From Spirosoma pollinicola (GTDB lineage Bacteria; Bacteroidota; Bacteroidia; Cytophagales; Spirosomataceae), in NCBI RefSeq assembly GCF_002831565.1, contig NZ_CP025096.1, positions 3,759,027-3,823,026 of the forward strand: a DNA stretch of 64,000 nucleotides, written 5' to 3'. The position numbers and the translations under genes are program-made. Positions 1-9,147 of this stretch are shown here, in pieces. Each line of letters starts with the position of its first letter. Position 1 is the first letter of the stretch. Below the pieces are notes generated by a model. It saw only the letters and a list, made by a program, of their open reading frames with translations. It made no database searches and was not told the DNA's origin.

Positions 1-170
1 GTTGGGCGGGATACTTGAATATGACCGTCTTCAATGGCTACCGAAATGTCCGGGTCAACCGATTGGGTCAAGGTGCCTTTAGGCCCTTTTACCGTGACGA
101 CATTTTGGTCGTCGACAGACAACGTTACGTTGCTGGGCAGGGCGATGGGTTTCTTACCTATGCGTGACAT
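1..170 (-). CDS. rplF: 50S ribosomal protein L6, N-terminal part (cut by window edge)
   Basis: Only about the first 56 codons are inside the window. The translation begins MSRIGKKPIALPSNVTL, the usual L6 start, and continues with the VTVKGPKGTL strand of the first L6 domain. L6 binds 23S rRNA near the factor-binding centre of the large subunit. It lies 13 nt after rpsH in the order S14-S8-L6 typical of the spc cluster and is surely cotranscribed with it. The start ATG is at 168-170 on the minus strand. Identity is secure; the rest of the gene lies outside the window. Confidence 0.95.
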   Translation of the reverse strand, partial: MSRIGKKPIALPSNVTLSVDDQNVVTVKGPKGTLTQSVDPDISVAIEDGHIQVSRP

Positions 171-183
171 CGTTCAGTTCGGA

Positions 184-582
184 TTAATATACGTAACACA
201 ATACTTCTCCACCGACGTTCAGCGTCTTCGCTTCTTTGTCTGTCATCACACCTTTAGAGGTAGAGATGATCGCGACACCTAAACCATTCAGAATGCGTGG
301 CAGGTTATCGGCTCCCCGATACTGACGCAGACCTGGACGGCTGATGCGTTGTAGATCAACGATAGCATTCTGCTTCGTCGTCGGATTGTACTTCAGCGCA
401 ATCTTGATTGAGCCTTGTGGGGTGCTATCATCGAACTTGTAGTTCTGGATATACCCTTTTTCGTACAAAACCTTGGTAATTTCTTTTTTTATGTTCGAAG
501 CAGGGATCTCCACAACCCGGTGCTTAGCCCGGATGGCGTTTCTAACGCGGGTCAGAAAGTCTGCTATTGGATCTGTATTCAT
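184..582 (-). CDS. rpsH: 30S ribosomal protein S8
   Basis: This 132-residue protein begins [16 protein letters not shown] and carries the S8 C-terminal signature region ([22 protein letters not shown]). S8 binds the central domain of 16S rRNA, and in enterobacteria it also represses the spc operon by binding mRNA. Length is normal for the family. It follows rpsN after a 90-nt spacer, the longest gap in this part of the operon, which contains a possible internal promoter. Confidence 0.98.
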   Translation of the reverse strand: MNTDPIADFLTRVRNAIRAKHRVVEIPASNIKKEITKVLYEKGYIQNYKFDDSTPQGSIKIALKYNPTTKQNAIVDLQRISRPGLRQYRGADNLPRILNGLGVAIISTSKGVMTDKEAKTLNVGGEVLCYVY

Positions 583-628
583 TCTTAGTGTTGCGTTACT
601 TGCAAACCTCTCTTTTTGAGAAAGTTCG

Positions 629-636
629 CAAAATTA
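629..636 (-). promoter_or_regulatory. Possible internal promoter upstream of rpsH (-7 element)
   Basis: The minus strand reads TAATTTTG, an exact match to the Bacteroidota -7 consensus TAnnTTTG, in the 90-nt gap between rpsN and rpsH. No well-spaced TTG -33 box is evident. It may give extra transcription of S8, L6 and the downstream genes. The short motif could also be chance. Confidence 0.35.
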
Positions 637-672
637 CGGAAACTGAACTACAAATAGAAATGGAATCTGGAA

Positions 673-942
673 TTACCAGCTTGCTTTAGTTACACCTGGA
701 ATTTTACCTGCTGATGCCATCTCCCGGAATGTTACCCGTGAAATACCAAACTTACGCATGTAGCCCCGAGGACGACCCGTTAATTTGCAGCGATTGTGCA
801 AACGAACAGCGGACGAATTCTTAGGCAGTTTATCCAGACCGATGTAATCGCCGGCAGCTTTTAAAGCAGCCCGCTTTACAGCGTACTTAGCCACCAGTGC
901 CTCGCGTTTCCGTTCCCGTGCTTTTATTGATTCTTTTGCCAT
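673..942 (-). CDS. rpsN: 30S ribosomal protein S14
   Basis: This 89-residue protein begins [17 protein letters not shown] and contains the family signature [22 protein letters not shown]. It is the longer zinc-independent S14 type, because the CxxC...CxxC ligands of the short type are absent. S14 assembles late in the head of the 30S subunit. It sits between rplE and rpsH as in most bacterial spc operons. Confidence 0.98.
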   Translation of the reverse strand: MAKESIKARERKREALVAKYAVKRAALKAAGDYIGLDKLPKNSSAVRLHNRCKLTGRPRGYMRKFGISRVTFREMASAGKIPGVTKASW

Positions 943-965
943 TGTCTTAACCTTTTTGTCGGTTG

Positions 966-1520
966 TTATTTATCACTTTTAGCAAACGGCATTCCCATGG
1001 CTTTCAGCAACTCGTAACTCTCGTTATCGGTGTTGGCGGTGGTCACAAATGTGATGTCCATCCCCGAAATACGGGCTACTTTATCAATGCTGATTTCAGG
1101 GAAGATAATCTGTTCCTGCACACCGAATGTATAGTTTCCGCGGCCGTCGAACCCTTTATCGCTAATGCCTTTGAAGTCACGAACACGTGGCAGCGATACG
1201 GCTGTCAACCGGTCCAAGAATTCATACATCTTCACACCACGTAACGTAACTTTCGCACCAATGGGCATCTTTTCCCGTAGTTTGAAGTTCGAGACAGCCT
1301 TCTTCGACATAGTCGGAACAGCTTTCTGACCCGTGATGGTCGTCAATTCTTCGACGCCCACGTCTACCAACTTTTTATCGGCGACAGCGGCTCCAATACC
1401 TTTGTTGATGACGATTTTGCTCAGACGCGGTACTTGCATAACCGACTTATACTGAAACTTGTCCCTCAACTGGGGTACGATTTCGCTTAGATATTTTTCT
1501 TTCAGTCTTGGCGTTGCCAT
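966..1520 (-). CDS. rplE: 50S ribosomal protein L5
   Basis: The 184-residue protein begins [18 protein letters not shown] and includes the L5 signatures [11 protein letters not shown] and [10 protein letters not shown]5 binds 5S rRNA and forms the bridge to the 30S head. Length is typical. It is preceded by rplX with a 20-nt gap and followed by rpsN, the standard spc order. Confidence 0.98.
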   Translation of the reverse strand: MATPRLKEKYLSEIVPQLRDKFQYKSVMQVPRLSKIVINKGIGAAVADKKLVDVGVEELTTITGQKAVPTMSKKAVSNFKLREKMPIGAKVTLRGVKMYEFLDRLTAVSLPRVRDFKGISDKGFDGRGNYTFGVQEQIIFPEISIDKVARISGMDITFVTTANTDNESYELLKAMGMPFAKSDK

Positions 1521-1540
1521 TTTCTTAGACCTGCTTAAGG

Positions 1541-1912
1541 TTATTTACGACCCGCGTCGGCGGACCGATCAGGGATAAAGTTGCCCGTCTTCTTGGAGAA
1601 GCGCTGTAGCTTTCCCTTTTCGTTTACTTTACGACCCGTGCGGGTAGGTTCGCTGGTGGCGGGATCAACTAACTTCAGATTACTGATGTGGATTGATCCT
1701 TCCGTTTTTACCAGACTCCCCTGCGGGTTAGAAGCCGTTGGCTTCATGTGCTTGGTAATCATAGCAACGCCCTCAACGCGAGCACGATCTTTCTCTATGA
1801 TTACTTCTGTCACTACACCGCGCTGACCTTTCGAGTTACCACCAATCACGACGACGGTATCGCCCGATTTGATGTGGAATTTGTGTTTCGGTAGCGTTAT
1901 TTTCTTCTCCAT
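1541..1912 (-). CDS. rplX: 50S ribosomal protein L24
   Basis: This 123-residue protein has the N-terminal KOW motif ([20 protein letters not shown], residues about 16-35) that defines L24, an assembly initiator binding the 5' region of 23S rRNA. It starts 3 nt after the rplN stop codon, indicating tight cotranscription. Its basic C-terminal tail makes it somewhat longer than E. coli L24. Confidence 0.98.
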   Translation of the reverse strand: MEKKITLPKHKFHIKSGDTVVVIGGNSKGQRGVVTEVIIEKDRARVEGVAMITKHMKPTASNPQGSLVKTEGSIHISNLKLVDPATSEPTRTGRKVNEKGKLQRFSKKTGNFIPDRSADAGRK

Positions 1913-1915
1913 TGC

Positions 1916-2284
1916 TTACAATACCTCTGGGGCTAACGATACGATTTTCATAAACTGCTTCTCACGCAATTCACGAGCCACAGGCCCGAAAATCCGGGTG
2001 CCGCGAGGCTCATCGTTGTTGTTGAGCAATACGGCAGCGTTGTCTTCAAAGCGGATGTATGATCCATCTTTACGACGTACTTCCTTCTTTGTCCGAACAA
2101 CAACTGCTTTTGAAACCGTCCCTTTTTTCATACTGCTGGACGACAGAGCCTGTTTCACCGTCACGACAATCTTGTCACCGACTGATGCATACCGCTTACC
2201 TGTACCGCCCAGAACGCGGATAACCAGCACTTCTTTCGCGCCACTGTTATCGGCTACTCCTAATCTTGATTCTTGCTGTAACAT
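1916..2284 (-). CDS. rplN: 50S ribosomal protein L14
   Basis: The 122-residue product begins [19 protein letters not shown], near-invariant for L14, and ends with the usual [13 protein letters not shown]14 contacts 23S rRNA and L19 and forms part of an intersubunit bridge. It begins 3 nt after rpsQ. Confidence 0.99.
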   Translation of the reverse strand: MLQQESRLGVADNSGAKEVLVIRVLGGTGKRYASVGDKIVVTVKQALSSSSMKKGTVSKAVVVRTKKEVRRKDGSYIRFEDNAAVLLNNNDEPRGTRIFGPVARELREKQFMKIVSLAPEVL

Positions 2285-2287
2285 GGC

Positions 2288-2653
2288 TTACTTCGCTTTT
2301 TCGATGATTTCGACTAAACGCCAACGCTTATTTTTGCTCATTGGGCGGGTTTCCATAACACGAACCGTGTCTCCGATACCACACTCATTTTTCTCGTCAT
2401 GAACAGTCAGTTTTTTCGTCTTGTTCATGAACTTGCCATACATCGGGTGTTTCACTTTACGATCAATCGCTACAGTGATGGTCTTTTGCATCTTATTGCT
2501 GGTAACCCGTCCGATACGCTCTTTCCGAGCGTTGCGCTCCGAAGCCGTTGCTGTTTCGCCCGTTGCTGGAGCGACTGCCTTCGGCTGTTCTGTTGCTGCT
2601 GCCGCCGGAGCTTGTTCTTCTACCTGCGGTGCTGGTGCTTGTTGCTCTTCCAT
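2288..2653 (-). CDS. rpsQ: 30S ribosomal protein S17 with an Ala/Pro/Glu-rich N-terminal extension
   Basis: The core from about residue 44 ([19 protein letters not shown] to the C-terminus) matches S17 closely, including VKHPMYGKF and CGIGDTVRV. About 40 extra N-terminal residues, rich in Ala, Pro, Glu and Gln, precede it. Total length is 121 residues against about 85 in E. coli. The first in-frame Met after residue 1 is inside the conserved core, so the extension cannot be removed by choosing a later ATG. The extension is predicted to be disordered and acidic, which is odd for an RNA-binding protein. The gene lies between rpmC and rplN. Confidence 0.95.
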   Translation of the reverse strand: MEEQQAPAPQVEEQAPAAAATEQPKAVAPATGETATASERNARKERIGRVTSNKMQKTITVAIDRKVKHPMYGKFMNKTKKLTVHDEKNECGIGDTVRVMETRPMSKNKRWRLVEIIEKAK

Positions 2654-2665
2654 TGTCGTGTCTTA

Positions 2666-2860
2666 TTAGGCTTGCCGCGATTTTACCGTCAGTTCCGTGT
2701 TCAGGCGAGTGATCCGTTTCCGGCTCTCGCGGATGCGCATTGGGTTCTCAACTGGAGATACCGCATGAGCGAACCTAAGTTTCAACAGTCGGTCCTGTTC
2801 GGCACCAATTTCGGTGCGTAACTCGTCAGCCGACAATCCTTTTAAATCTTCTTTTTTCAT
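2666..2860 (-). CDS. rpmC: 50S ribosomal protein L29
   Basis: A 64-residue, two-helix protein beginning MKKEDLKGLSADELR, with LLKLRFAHAVSPVENPMRIRESRK typical of L29 (up to 20 residues of this are diagnostic). L29 sits near the polypeptide exit tunnel and helps dock trigger factor. It lies between rplP and rpsQ in the conserved order. Confidence 0.97.
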   Translation of the reverse strand: MKKEDLKGLSADELRTEIGAEQDRLLKLRFAHAVSPVENPMRIRESRKRITRLNTELTVKSRQA

Positions 2861-2881
2861 CTTGTTCGTCGCTTAGGGGTA

Positions 2882-3313
2882 CTAGTCTTCGACTTGCTCC
2901 TGATAATCACGCCGGACAACAAACTTCGTCCGAACTGGCAATTTCTGAGCAGCCAGGCGCAGGGCTTCCATTCCCGTTGCCAGATCAACGCCCGTTGTTT
3001 CGAACATAATCGTGCCGGGCTTCACTACGGCTACCCAATACTCTGGGGCACCTTTACCTTTACCCATCCGAACTTCGGCTGGCTTCTTGGTAATTGGCTT
3101 ATCGGGAAAAATGCGAATCCAAACCTGGCCTTCGCGTTTCATTGCCCGTGTTACTGAGATACGAGCGGCTTCAATCTGGCGGGCGGTAATCCGACCTGGT
3201 TCCAGCGATTTGATGCCGAATGTACCGAAGGCAATTTCGTGGCCGCGCGATGCGATACCAGGAATTCTACCTTTATGTTGCTTACGGAATTTAGTTCTTT
3301 TTGGCTGTAACAT
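2882..3313 (-). CDS. rplP: 50S ribosomal protein L16
   Basis: The 143-residue protein begins [16 protein letters not shown] and has the family motifs [12 protein letters not shown] and [20 protein letters not shown]16 is needed for tRNA accommodation at the peptidyl transferase centre. The 88-nt gap to rpsC upstream is longer than usual and contains a small tandem repeat. Confidence 0.98.
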   Translation of the reverse strand: MLQPKRTKFRKQHKGRIPGIASRGHEIAFGTFGIKSLEPGRITARQIEAARISVTRAMKREGQVWIRIFPDKPITKKPAEVRMGKGKGAPEYWVAVVKPGTIMFETTGVDLATGMEALRLAAQKLPVRTKFVVRRDYQEQVED

Positions 3314-3366
3314 AGCTCTAAAAGTTAGCGTCGATAGTGGTTAGTTGGTAATCTTCAGTGTTGTGA

Positions 3367-3398
3367 ACTGACGACCGCTGACTGACGACTGACGACTG
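3367..3398. repeat. Short CTGACGA tandem repeat between rpsC and rplP
   Basis: The rpsC-rplP spacer contains four imperfect copies of ACTGACGAC or GACTGACGA in tandem. Such a repeat is unusual inside a ribosomal-protein operon. No promoter or terminator is evident. Its role is unknown. Confidence 0.6.
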
Positions 3399-3401
3399 AA
3401 T

Positions 3402-4313
3402 TTATCGTCTTGGTCCGCCACCACGGTTGCCACCTTGACCACCACCACCACGGTTACCACCTGGGCCACCTGCATTGCCGCCCCGATTACCACCCGGGCC
3501 ACCTGCATTACCACCAGCACCACCGCCACGGTTATTACCGCCACGGTCTCCGCCACGACCACGACCACCACGGTCGTTGCCATCACGATCACCACGAGGT
3601 CCACGACGATCGCCACGATCATTTGACGAAGCAGAACGCTCACCAGCTTGTGCCTGGCTCATCATTGCTGCTGGCGACAGATCACGCTTGCCATACACTT
3701 CACCTTTGAAAATCCACACCTTGATGCCGATTTTACCATAAACGGTTTGAGCTTCAGACAAGGCATAGTCAATATCGGCACGCAGTGTGTGAAGGGGTAC
3801 ACGACCTTCTTTGTACTGCTCAGAGCGGGCAATTTCAGCACCACCCAAACGACCTGATACTTTCACCTTGATACCTTGAGCACCTACCCGAATCGCGGAT
3901 TGGATAGCTTGCTTCATGGCACGACGGAACGAAATACGAGCCTGTAACTGCTGAGCGATAGCTTCGCCAACCAGTTTGGCATCAATTTCAGGACGTTTGA
4001 TTTCGAAGATATTGATCTGGACATCTTTGCCCGTGATCTTCTTCAACTCTTCTTTGATCTTATCAACTTCACCACCGCCTTTACCGATAACAATACCCGG
4101 ACGAGCCGTGTGAATAGTCAACGTTACGCGCTTCAGAGTACGTTCAATAACGACCCGCGCAATGGCGCCTTTTGGAATACGAGCTGAAATATATTTCCGG
4201 ATTTTTTCGTCTTCAACGAGTTTTTCCGCAAACTCTTTGCCGCCGTACCAGCTTGACTCCCAGCCCCGAACAATACCAAGTCGCAGGCCAATTGGATTTA
4301 TTTTTTGTCCCAT
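3402..4313 (-). CDS. rpsC: 30S ribosomal protein S3 with an RGG-rich C-terminal tail
   Basis: Residues 1 to about 222 form a complete S3: it starts [13 protein letters not shown], the KH domain carries [13 protein letters not shown], and the C-terminal domain has [20 protein letters not shown]3 lies at the mRNA entry channel and has helicase activity. Residues 223-303 are a low-complexity tail made almost only of Gly, Arg, Asn and Asp with repeated GGNRGG and GGPGGNRGG units. E. coli S3 is about 233 residues, so the tail is an addition. The tail resembles eukaryotic RGG boxes and is likely disordered and RNA-binding (inference). Confidence 0.97.
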   Translation of the reverse strand: MGQKINPIGLRLGIVRGWESSWYGGKEFAEKLVEDEKIRKYISARIPKGAIARVVIERTLKRVTLTIHTARPGIVIGKGGGEVDKIKEELKKITGKDVQINIFEIKRPEIDAKLVGEAIAQQLQARISFRRAMKQAIQSAIRVGAQGIKVKVSGRLGGAEIARSEQYKEGRVPLHTLRADIDYALSEAQTVYGKIGIKVWIFKGEVYGKRDLSPAAMMSQAQAGERSASSNDRGDRRGPRGDRDGNDRGGRGRGGDRGGNNRGGGAGGNAGGPGGNRGGNAGGPGGNRGGGGQGGNRGGGPRR

Positions 4314-4319
4314 TTCTGT

Positions 4320-4712
4320 CTATTGTTCGTTTTCAGGGGTAGAAACTTCAGCCTGATCCAATACAGTGCTAGCTGCGCTGTCTACCACGAGTGTGATGTG
4401 GTTTGACCGTTTGCGAATCCGGTGACCACGACCTTGTGGTGCTGGACGAAGACGCTTAAGCATCGGGCCGCCATCAACAAAGACCGTTTTCACATACAAA
4501 TCTGCATCTTCGATGCGCTCATTTTCGTTTTTTTGCTGCCAGTTGGCAACGGCCGACAAAAGCACTTTTTGCAATACGTCGGCACCAGCTTGTGGCTGAT
4601 ATTTTAAGAGACCTAACGCCCGGCTAACGCGCTGACCACGAATGAGGTCGGCGATTAACCGCATCTTGCGGGGCGACGTGGGCACATCTTTAAGTTTTGC
4701 TACTGCTTCCAT
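4320..4712 (-). CDS. rplV: 50S ribosomal protein L22
   Basis: The 130-residue protein has the L22 pattern: [16 protein letters not shown] near the N-terminus, then [18 protein letters not shown] and [11 protein letters not shown] in the loop that lines the exit tunnel. It is slightly longer than E. coli L22 because of an acidic C-terminal tail. It starts 71 nt after rpsS and ends 6 nt before rpsC. Confidence 0.98.
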   Translation of the reverse strand: MEAVAKLKDVPTSPRKMRLIADLIRGQRVSRALGLLKYQPQAGADVLQKVLLSAVANWQQKNENERIEDADLYVKTVFVDGGPMLKRLRPAPQGRGHRIRKRSNHITLVVDSAASTVLDQAEVSTPENEQ

Positions 4713-4783
4713 TTGTTTGGTTTTTGGTTTTCGATAGTCGATTTATTGTTAATTAGAACCTTAAATCGTATACCGTAAACTAC

Positions 4784-5062
4784 TTATCGTTTGCCCTTGT
4801 CTTTCTTAGCGGTGTGTCCCCGGAAGTTGCGCGTTGGCGAGAATTCGCCTAGCTTGTGACCTACCATGTTCTCCGTTACATAAACCGGGATGAACTTGTT
4901 GCCGTTATGCACAGCGAAGGTGTGGCCTACAAAATCCGGCGAAATCATCGAACGACGCGACCAGGTTTTGATGACCGATTTCTTGCCCGAATCATTCTGA
5001 GCCTGAACTTTGTTGTCCAGACGGAAATCAATATAGGGGCCTTTTTTGAGTGAACGTGCCAT
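4784..5062 (-). CDS. rpsS: 30S ribosomal protein S19
   Basis: The 92-residue protein begins [13 protein letters not shown] and has the S19 signature [18 protein letters not shown]19 forms a complex with S13 in the 30S head. It begins 9 nt after rplB. Confidence 0.99.
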   Translation of the reverse strand: MARSLKKGPYIDFRLDNKVQAQNDSGKKSVIKTWSRRSMISPDFVGHTFAVHNGNKFIPVYVTENMVGHKLGEFSPTRNFRGHTAKKDKGKR

Positions 5063-5071
5063 TGTTATCTG

Positions 5072-5896
<825 letters not shown>

Positions 5897-5926
5897 GACT
5901 GATTAATTGGTAGAGCAATGCTCGGT

Positions 5927-6214
5927 TTACAGGTCAGCGTAAATATCAATTACCTCGCCCTCTGCAACCGTTACGATTGCTTTCTTAGTAGTTGGGGTCT
6001 TGCCCGTCACAACCCGTCCGTTGATGTTTTTGCTACGCTTTTTGCCTAGCGAACGCATCGTGTGAACGGCTTCTACGTTGACGCCGTACATTTTCTCGAT
6101 GGCTTTGCCAATTTCGAGTTTATTCGCTCTTAGTTCAACCTCAAAAGCATACTTCCCTTGCTTGTTAAGGCCCGTCATCTTTTCAGTGACGATTGGTCGT
6201 TTTAGTACGCTCAT
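5927..6214 (-). CDS. rplW: 50S ribosomal protein L23
   Basis: The 95-residue protein begins MSVLKRPIVTEKMTGL and shows the L23 core (YAFEVELRANKLEIGKAIEK). L23 surrounds the exit tunnel and is a docking site for trigger factor and SRP. It follows rplD with a 2-nt gap. Confidence 0.98.
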   Translation of the reverse strand: MSVLKRPIVTEKMTGLNKQGKYAFEVELRANKLEIGKAIEKMYGVNVEAVHTMRSLGKKRSKNINGRVVTGKTPTTKKAIVTVAEGEVIDIYADL

Positions 6215-6216
6215 GG

Positions 6217-6846
6217 TTATTTGTCGAACAACGTTTGAATGGTTGACAGTGCTTCTTCGCTAATAAGCAGTTGGTCGGCGTTCATCAGATCGTAGGTGTT
6301 AACCTGCGAAGCTGTGGTCACTTTCGTTTTCTGCACGTTCCGGCTCGACAAAACAACGTTTGTATTTACGTCTGGCAGAATAAGCAGGGTTTTTTTACCC
6401 GTTACATTCAAGTCGCTTAGGAACTGGATGTAATCTTTCGTGCGGGGAGCTGCCAGCGTGATGCTGTCGATAACGGAAATCTTTTCAGCCTTCGCTTTTA
6501 CGGCATAAGCCGACTGGCGGGCAAGCGATTTCACTTTTTTATTCAATTTGAAGCTGTAATCACGGGGACGGGGACCGAAGATGGTACCACCACCAATAAA
6601 TACCGGCGATTTGGCGCTACCTGCGCGGGCACCACCTGTACCTTTTTGCTTCTTCAATTTACGTGTCGAGTGAGCATTTTCTGCACGCTCTTTCACTTTG
6701 TGCGTTCCTTGCCGTTGGTTGGCTAAGTATTGTTTCACGTCGAGGTAAATCGCGTGTTGGTTCGGCTCAATACCGAAGACCTCTTCCGGAAGCGTGACCT
6801 TTTTGCCTGTGTCCTCGCCTTTGCTGTTATATACGATTACTTCCAT
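6217..6846 (-). CDS. rplD: 50S ribosomal protein L4
   Basis: The 209-residue protein contains the L4 signature KKQKGTGGARAGS followed by GGGTIFGPRPRDYSFKLNKK, the tunnel-loop region. In enterobacteria L4 is also the autoregulator of the S10 operon; whether that holds here is unknown. It starts 3 nt after rplC. Confidence 0.98.
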   Translation of the reverse strand: MEVIVYNSKGEDTGKKVTLPEEVFGIEPNQHAIYLDVKQYLANQRQGTHKVKERAENAHSTRKLKKQKGTGGARAGSAKSPVFIGGGTIFGPRPRDYSFKLNKKVKSLARQSAYAVKAKAEKISVIDSITLAAPRTKDYIQFLSDLNVTGKKTLLILPDVNTNVVLSSRNVQKTKVTTASQVNTYDLMNADQLLISEEALSTIQTLFDK

Positions 6847-6849
6847 GAC

Positions 6850-7470
6850 CTACTTCTCGATAATAACGTATGAATTTTTGGCTCCAGGAATCGAACCGCT
6901 AACAACGAGCAGATTTTGCTCAGGCAGAACACGCAAAACGCGCAGGTTTTGAACCTTCACACGGTTGCCGCCCATCCGGCCGGCCATCCGAAGACCTTTG
7001 AACACACGCGATGGGAATGAACACGCACCGATCGAACCTGGGTGACGACCCCGGTTATGCTGACCGTGTGTTTGACCACCAACCCCAGCGAATCCATGAC
7101 GTTTCACAACGCCTTGGAAACCACGACCTTTTGCTGTGCCAACAACGTCAACGAAGTCAGTCTCTGCAAATACGTCGGCTACCGTAAGTGTTGCACCTAA
7201 AGCAAGCTCCTGCTCGAATTCTTTGAATTCAACCAGTTTGCGCTTAGGTGTGGTGCCCGCTTTTTTGAAGTGGCCCAACTCCGGCTTGTTGCTGTGCTTT
7301 TCTTTCTTATCGCCATAACCCAGTTGCACAGCCGTGTAGCCATCTTTCTCGATGCTACGGACTTGAGTTACGACACAGGGACCCGTCTCAATCACTGTAC
7401 ATGCCAGAGCCTGCCCGTCCGCATTGTACACGCTGGTCATCCCGATTTTCTTGCCAATTAAACCAGACAT
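6850..7470 (-). CDS. rplC: 50S ribosomal protein L3, first gene of the operon here
   Basis: I place the start at 7468-7470, giving 206 residues beginning [20 protein letters not shown], which matches L3 N-termini. An ATG further upstream in frame would add 39 residues of unrelated sequence and would place the -7 promoter element inside the coding region. The L3 signature [19 protein letters not shown] is present. In most Bacteroidota rpsJ precedes rplC, but here the upstream neighbour is an unrelated hydrolase, so rpsJ must be elsewhere. Confidence 0.97.
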   Translation of the reverse strand: MSGLIGKKIGMTSVYNADGQALACTVIETGPCVVTQVRSIEKDGYTAVQLGYGDKKEKHSNKPELGHFKKAGTTPKRKLVEFKEFEQELALGATLTVADVFAETDFVDVVGTAKGRGFQGVVKRHGFAGVGGQTHGQHNRGRHPGSIGACSFPSRVFKGLRMAGRMGGNRVKVQNLRVLRVLPEQNLLVVSGSIPGAKNSYVIIEK

Positions 7471-7542
7471 TTGTGTTTGTTTAAAGTAAGCAGGTAAAAA
7501 ATAGGTATTCATTTTCCCGTTCGGACCTTCCGAATCGGGGCG

Positions 7543-7550
7543 CAAAGGTA
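7543..7550 (-). promoter_or_regulatory. Predicted promoter of the ribosomal-protein operon (-7 element TACCTTTG)
   Basis: The minus strand reads TACCTTTG, an exact match to the Bacteroidota -7 consensus TAnnTTTG, about 70 nt upstream of the chosen rplC start and followed by a GC-rich start region. No clear TTG -33 box is seen at the usual spacing. Position and orientation suit the main promoter of the operon. Confidence 0.65.
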
Positions 7551-7606
7551 GGTAAATATTCGAACGAATCCTATATCTACTTAACAATCAGGCCCCGAAA
7601 CGACAT

Positions 7607-7637
7607 AAAAAAAGGTCGGGCGCACAGCACCTGACCT
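7607..7637 (-). terminator. Strong intrinsic terminator upstream of rplC
   Basis: On the minus strand, AGGTC-A-GGTGC, loop TGT, GCGCC-C-GACCT form two 5-bp stems separated by one mismatch (including one G-T pair). They are followed at once by seven T residues. It points toward rplC but lies upstream of that gene's promoter. It could end the candidate small RNA, act as an attenuator in a longer leader, or end transcripts from the hydrolase gene 170 nt upstream. Confidence 0.75.
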
Positions 7638-7767
7638 CAAATGGCAGACAAGTCGATGCAATGCAACGGTTGTTTGCCGAAAAAGTCAGATGTGGTTTCT
7701 ACTAAATCATATAGATGTTAGCGGACCTTCACCCTCGTATGTCGTTAGACTCGATGTTCTGAGTTTG
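7607..7767 (-). ncRNA. Candidate small RNA or attenuated leader of about 160 nt
   Basis: A minus-strand TAnnTTTG promoter element (7774-7781) and the terminator at 7607-7637 bracket about 160 nt with no plausible reading frame. Possible pairings include CTCA with TGAG, CGAGTC with GACTTG near the two ends, and GCTAA with TTAGT around a central loop, giving a long, mostly closed structure. Size and shape would fit a 6S-like RNA, but I could not recognise the 6S central bubble with confidence. A ribosomal-operon leader is the main alternative. Confidence 0.4.
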
Positions 7768-7773
7768 GGAGTG

Positions 7774-7781
7774 CAAAAGTA
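7774..7781 (-). promoter_or_regulatory. Predicted promoter for the candidate small RNA (TACTTTTG)
   Basis: The minus strand reads TACTTTTG, matching TAnnTTTG, about 27 nt downstream of the hydrolase stop codon. No good TTG -33 element is visible. Together with the terminator 140 nt further on it defines a compact transcription unit. Confidence 0.45.
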
Positions 7782-7807
7782 TTAAATAGTTTGGAGAAAT
7801 AGAAAAT

Positions 7808-8851
7808 TTATTTTAAAGAAGTTTTTTGCAGCCACTCCATCCAGTCTTTAGCCACTGCATCCCCATTATATTCTTTGGCAATTACGGTACCTGTTGAGTC
7901 TCGTTTGAGTTTAAAAAACTGATGGTCGTGGTCGTAGTAGGGTTTTAATGTTAGATTTTTCTTTCCCGCAGCGATAAACTCCAGTGGCAACATATCCAGG
8001 CTTGGTGCCATTTCTTCATCAGCCGTTCCGTAAGCTATATATAAAGGGATATTGATCTTAAGTAAATTAGGTAGTGTAGGTTGGGAAAACGAATACCAGG
8101 CCCGGTAGGTATCGCCATACATTTTATCTATAGCTTCCGGATAGGTATGAATATCTTGCCAAACCGAATAAAGTTGCTCAATTTCTTTTTGACCTTCTTC
8201 TGGATTCATTTCCTTTTTCGTGACCCGCTCACGCATTTGCTGAATCAATACCTCGAACCGACGTCCCTGCTTTCCTGAGAAGAGTATAGTATGTGTCACA
8301 GATTTATTGTGGTTTCCAACTAAATCAGCGCCAACCGTAAATCCCTCAGAGCCTCCACAGAATACCACCTTCCGGCTATCGATCCAAGTTTGCTTGACAA
8401 GATAATTTATGACTTTGTCGCATTGATCAACGTAGCGTTCGCGGTAGTTATTTGCAAGGTACTTTTTGCTGATAAATTTTTCTGGCGGGTTCGGCTGCGT
8501 TAAGGCCTTTTGATAGTCATCCAGAAATTGCTGAGTAGCTATCAGCTGAACACCTGGTTTCTGTATAATCACAAAGTGGTAATCCTTTTTATAATCCCTG
8601 AAATGGAAGGGGGCAAGAAGAAAGTACCGGGCACTATCCAATACAATGAACGGCATTGGCTGCGAGCCCTGCCGGAATATAAACAACGGCTTTTTGACTT
8701 GTAGGTCCTCCTTTGTCCCGAAAATAATAAAGGTTGTGGTGTCTTTGCCATCTGGTAGATGAAAAACCTGACAGAGGTCTTCGAGACGGGTAGTTTGAGC
8801 AATTGTTTTTGAAACAATGCAAACGAGTACAAGCAGTAGTAGCTTTTTCAT
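7808..8851 (-). CDS. Secreted alpha/beta-hydrolase family protein
   Basis: I choose the ATG at 8849-8851, giving 347 residues with a clear signal peptide (MKKLLLLVLVCIVSKTIAQ); an upstream in-frame ATG would bury it behind 8 residues. The nucleophile elbow GGSEG puts Ser at about residue 168. A later GTADEE (Asp about 278) and HDHDH (His about 308-310) complete a likely catalytic triad, as in S9-type peptidases and dienelactone hydrolases. The substrate is unknown. It appears monocistronic. A hairpin (CCTGATTTG / CAAATCAGG, 8856-8881) lies just upstream of the start. Confidence 0.75.
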   Translation of the reverse strand: MKKLLLLVLVCIVSKTIAQTTRLEDLCQVFHLPDGKDTTTFIIFGTKEDLQVKKPLFIFRQGSQPMPFIVLDSARYFLLAPFHFRDYKKDYHFVIIQKPGVQLIATQQFLDDYQKALTQPNPPEKFISKKYLANNYRERYVDQCDKVINYLVKQTWIDSRKVVFCGGSEGFTVGADLVGNHNKSVTHTILFSGKQGRRFEVLIQQMRERVTKKEMNPEEGQKEIEQLYSVWQDIHTYPEAIDKMYGDTYRAWYSFSQPTLPNLLKINIPLYIAYGTADEEMAPSLDMLPLEFIAAGKKNLTLKPYYDHDHQFFKLKRDSTGTVIAKEYNGDAVAKDWMEWLQKTSLK

Positions 8852-8955
8852 GGTACCTGATTTGATGTCGGGCAAATCAGGCGGCTTTTAACAAGAATGA
8901 AAAGCTTTTTAACATCTGTTGGGAATTTTTAACAGCTTGGCTTAGCCACTAGTCC

Positions 8956-9140
8956 GGTCGCTATGTGACCAGTAATTATCACGGCCATCATTGTTCCTGC
9001 AACCATTTCGTCGCTAAGGCGACTAAGATATCCAAATTTAAGGGCCAATATTCATATGTAAACTTGACTTTCGGTCGCGTTAGCGACTTTATGTTTGTAG
9101 CAAAAAATAGATCCAAGCACACTATTCGTCGCGTAGCGAC
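8956..9140. repeat. Cluster of four REP-like hairpins on one side of the RAYT gene
   Basis: Four short palindromes with the same core occur: GGTCGC-TAT-GTGACC (8956-8970), GTCGC-TAAG-GCGAC (9010-9023), GTCGC-GTTA-GCGAC (9074-9087) and GTCGC-GTA-GCGAC (9128-9140). The stretch around the first two, including CAGTAATTATCA and CATTTCGTC, recurs on the other side of the transposase gene. They resemble REP sequences acted on by a linked tyrosine transposase. Confidence 0.8.
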
Positions 9141-9147
9141 GGAACTT

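Noticed and set aside
3410..3741. His/Pro/Thr-rich open frames on the plus strand
   Set aside because: They are antisense to the Gly/Arg-rich tail of S3. The odd composition is a by-product of that repeat, and no start signal or family pattern is present.
7471..7587. N-terminal extension of L3
   Set aside because: It would cover the -7 promoter element and does not resemble L3 sequences, which begin at [12 protein letters not shown].
7638..7767. SRP (4.5S) RNA
   Set aside because: AGGTCAGGTGC recalls the conserved SRP loop region, but the GGAAGGAAGCAGCC part is absent and the segment belongs to the terminator stem.
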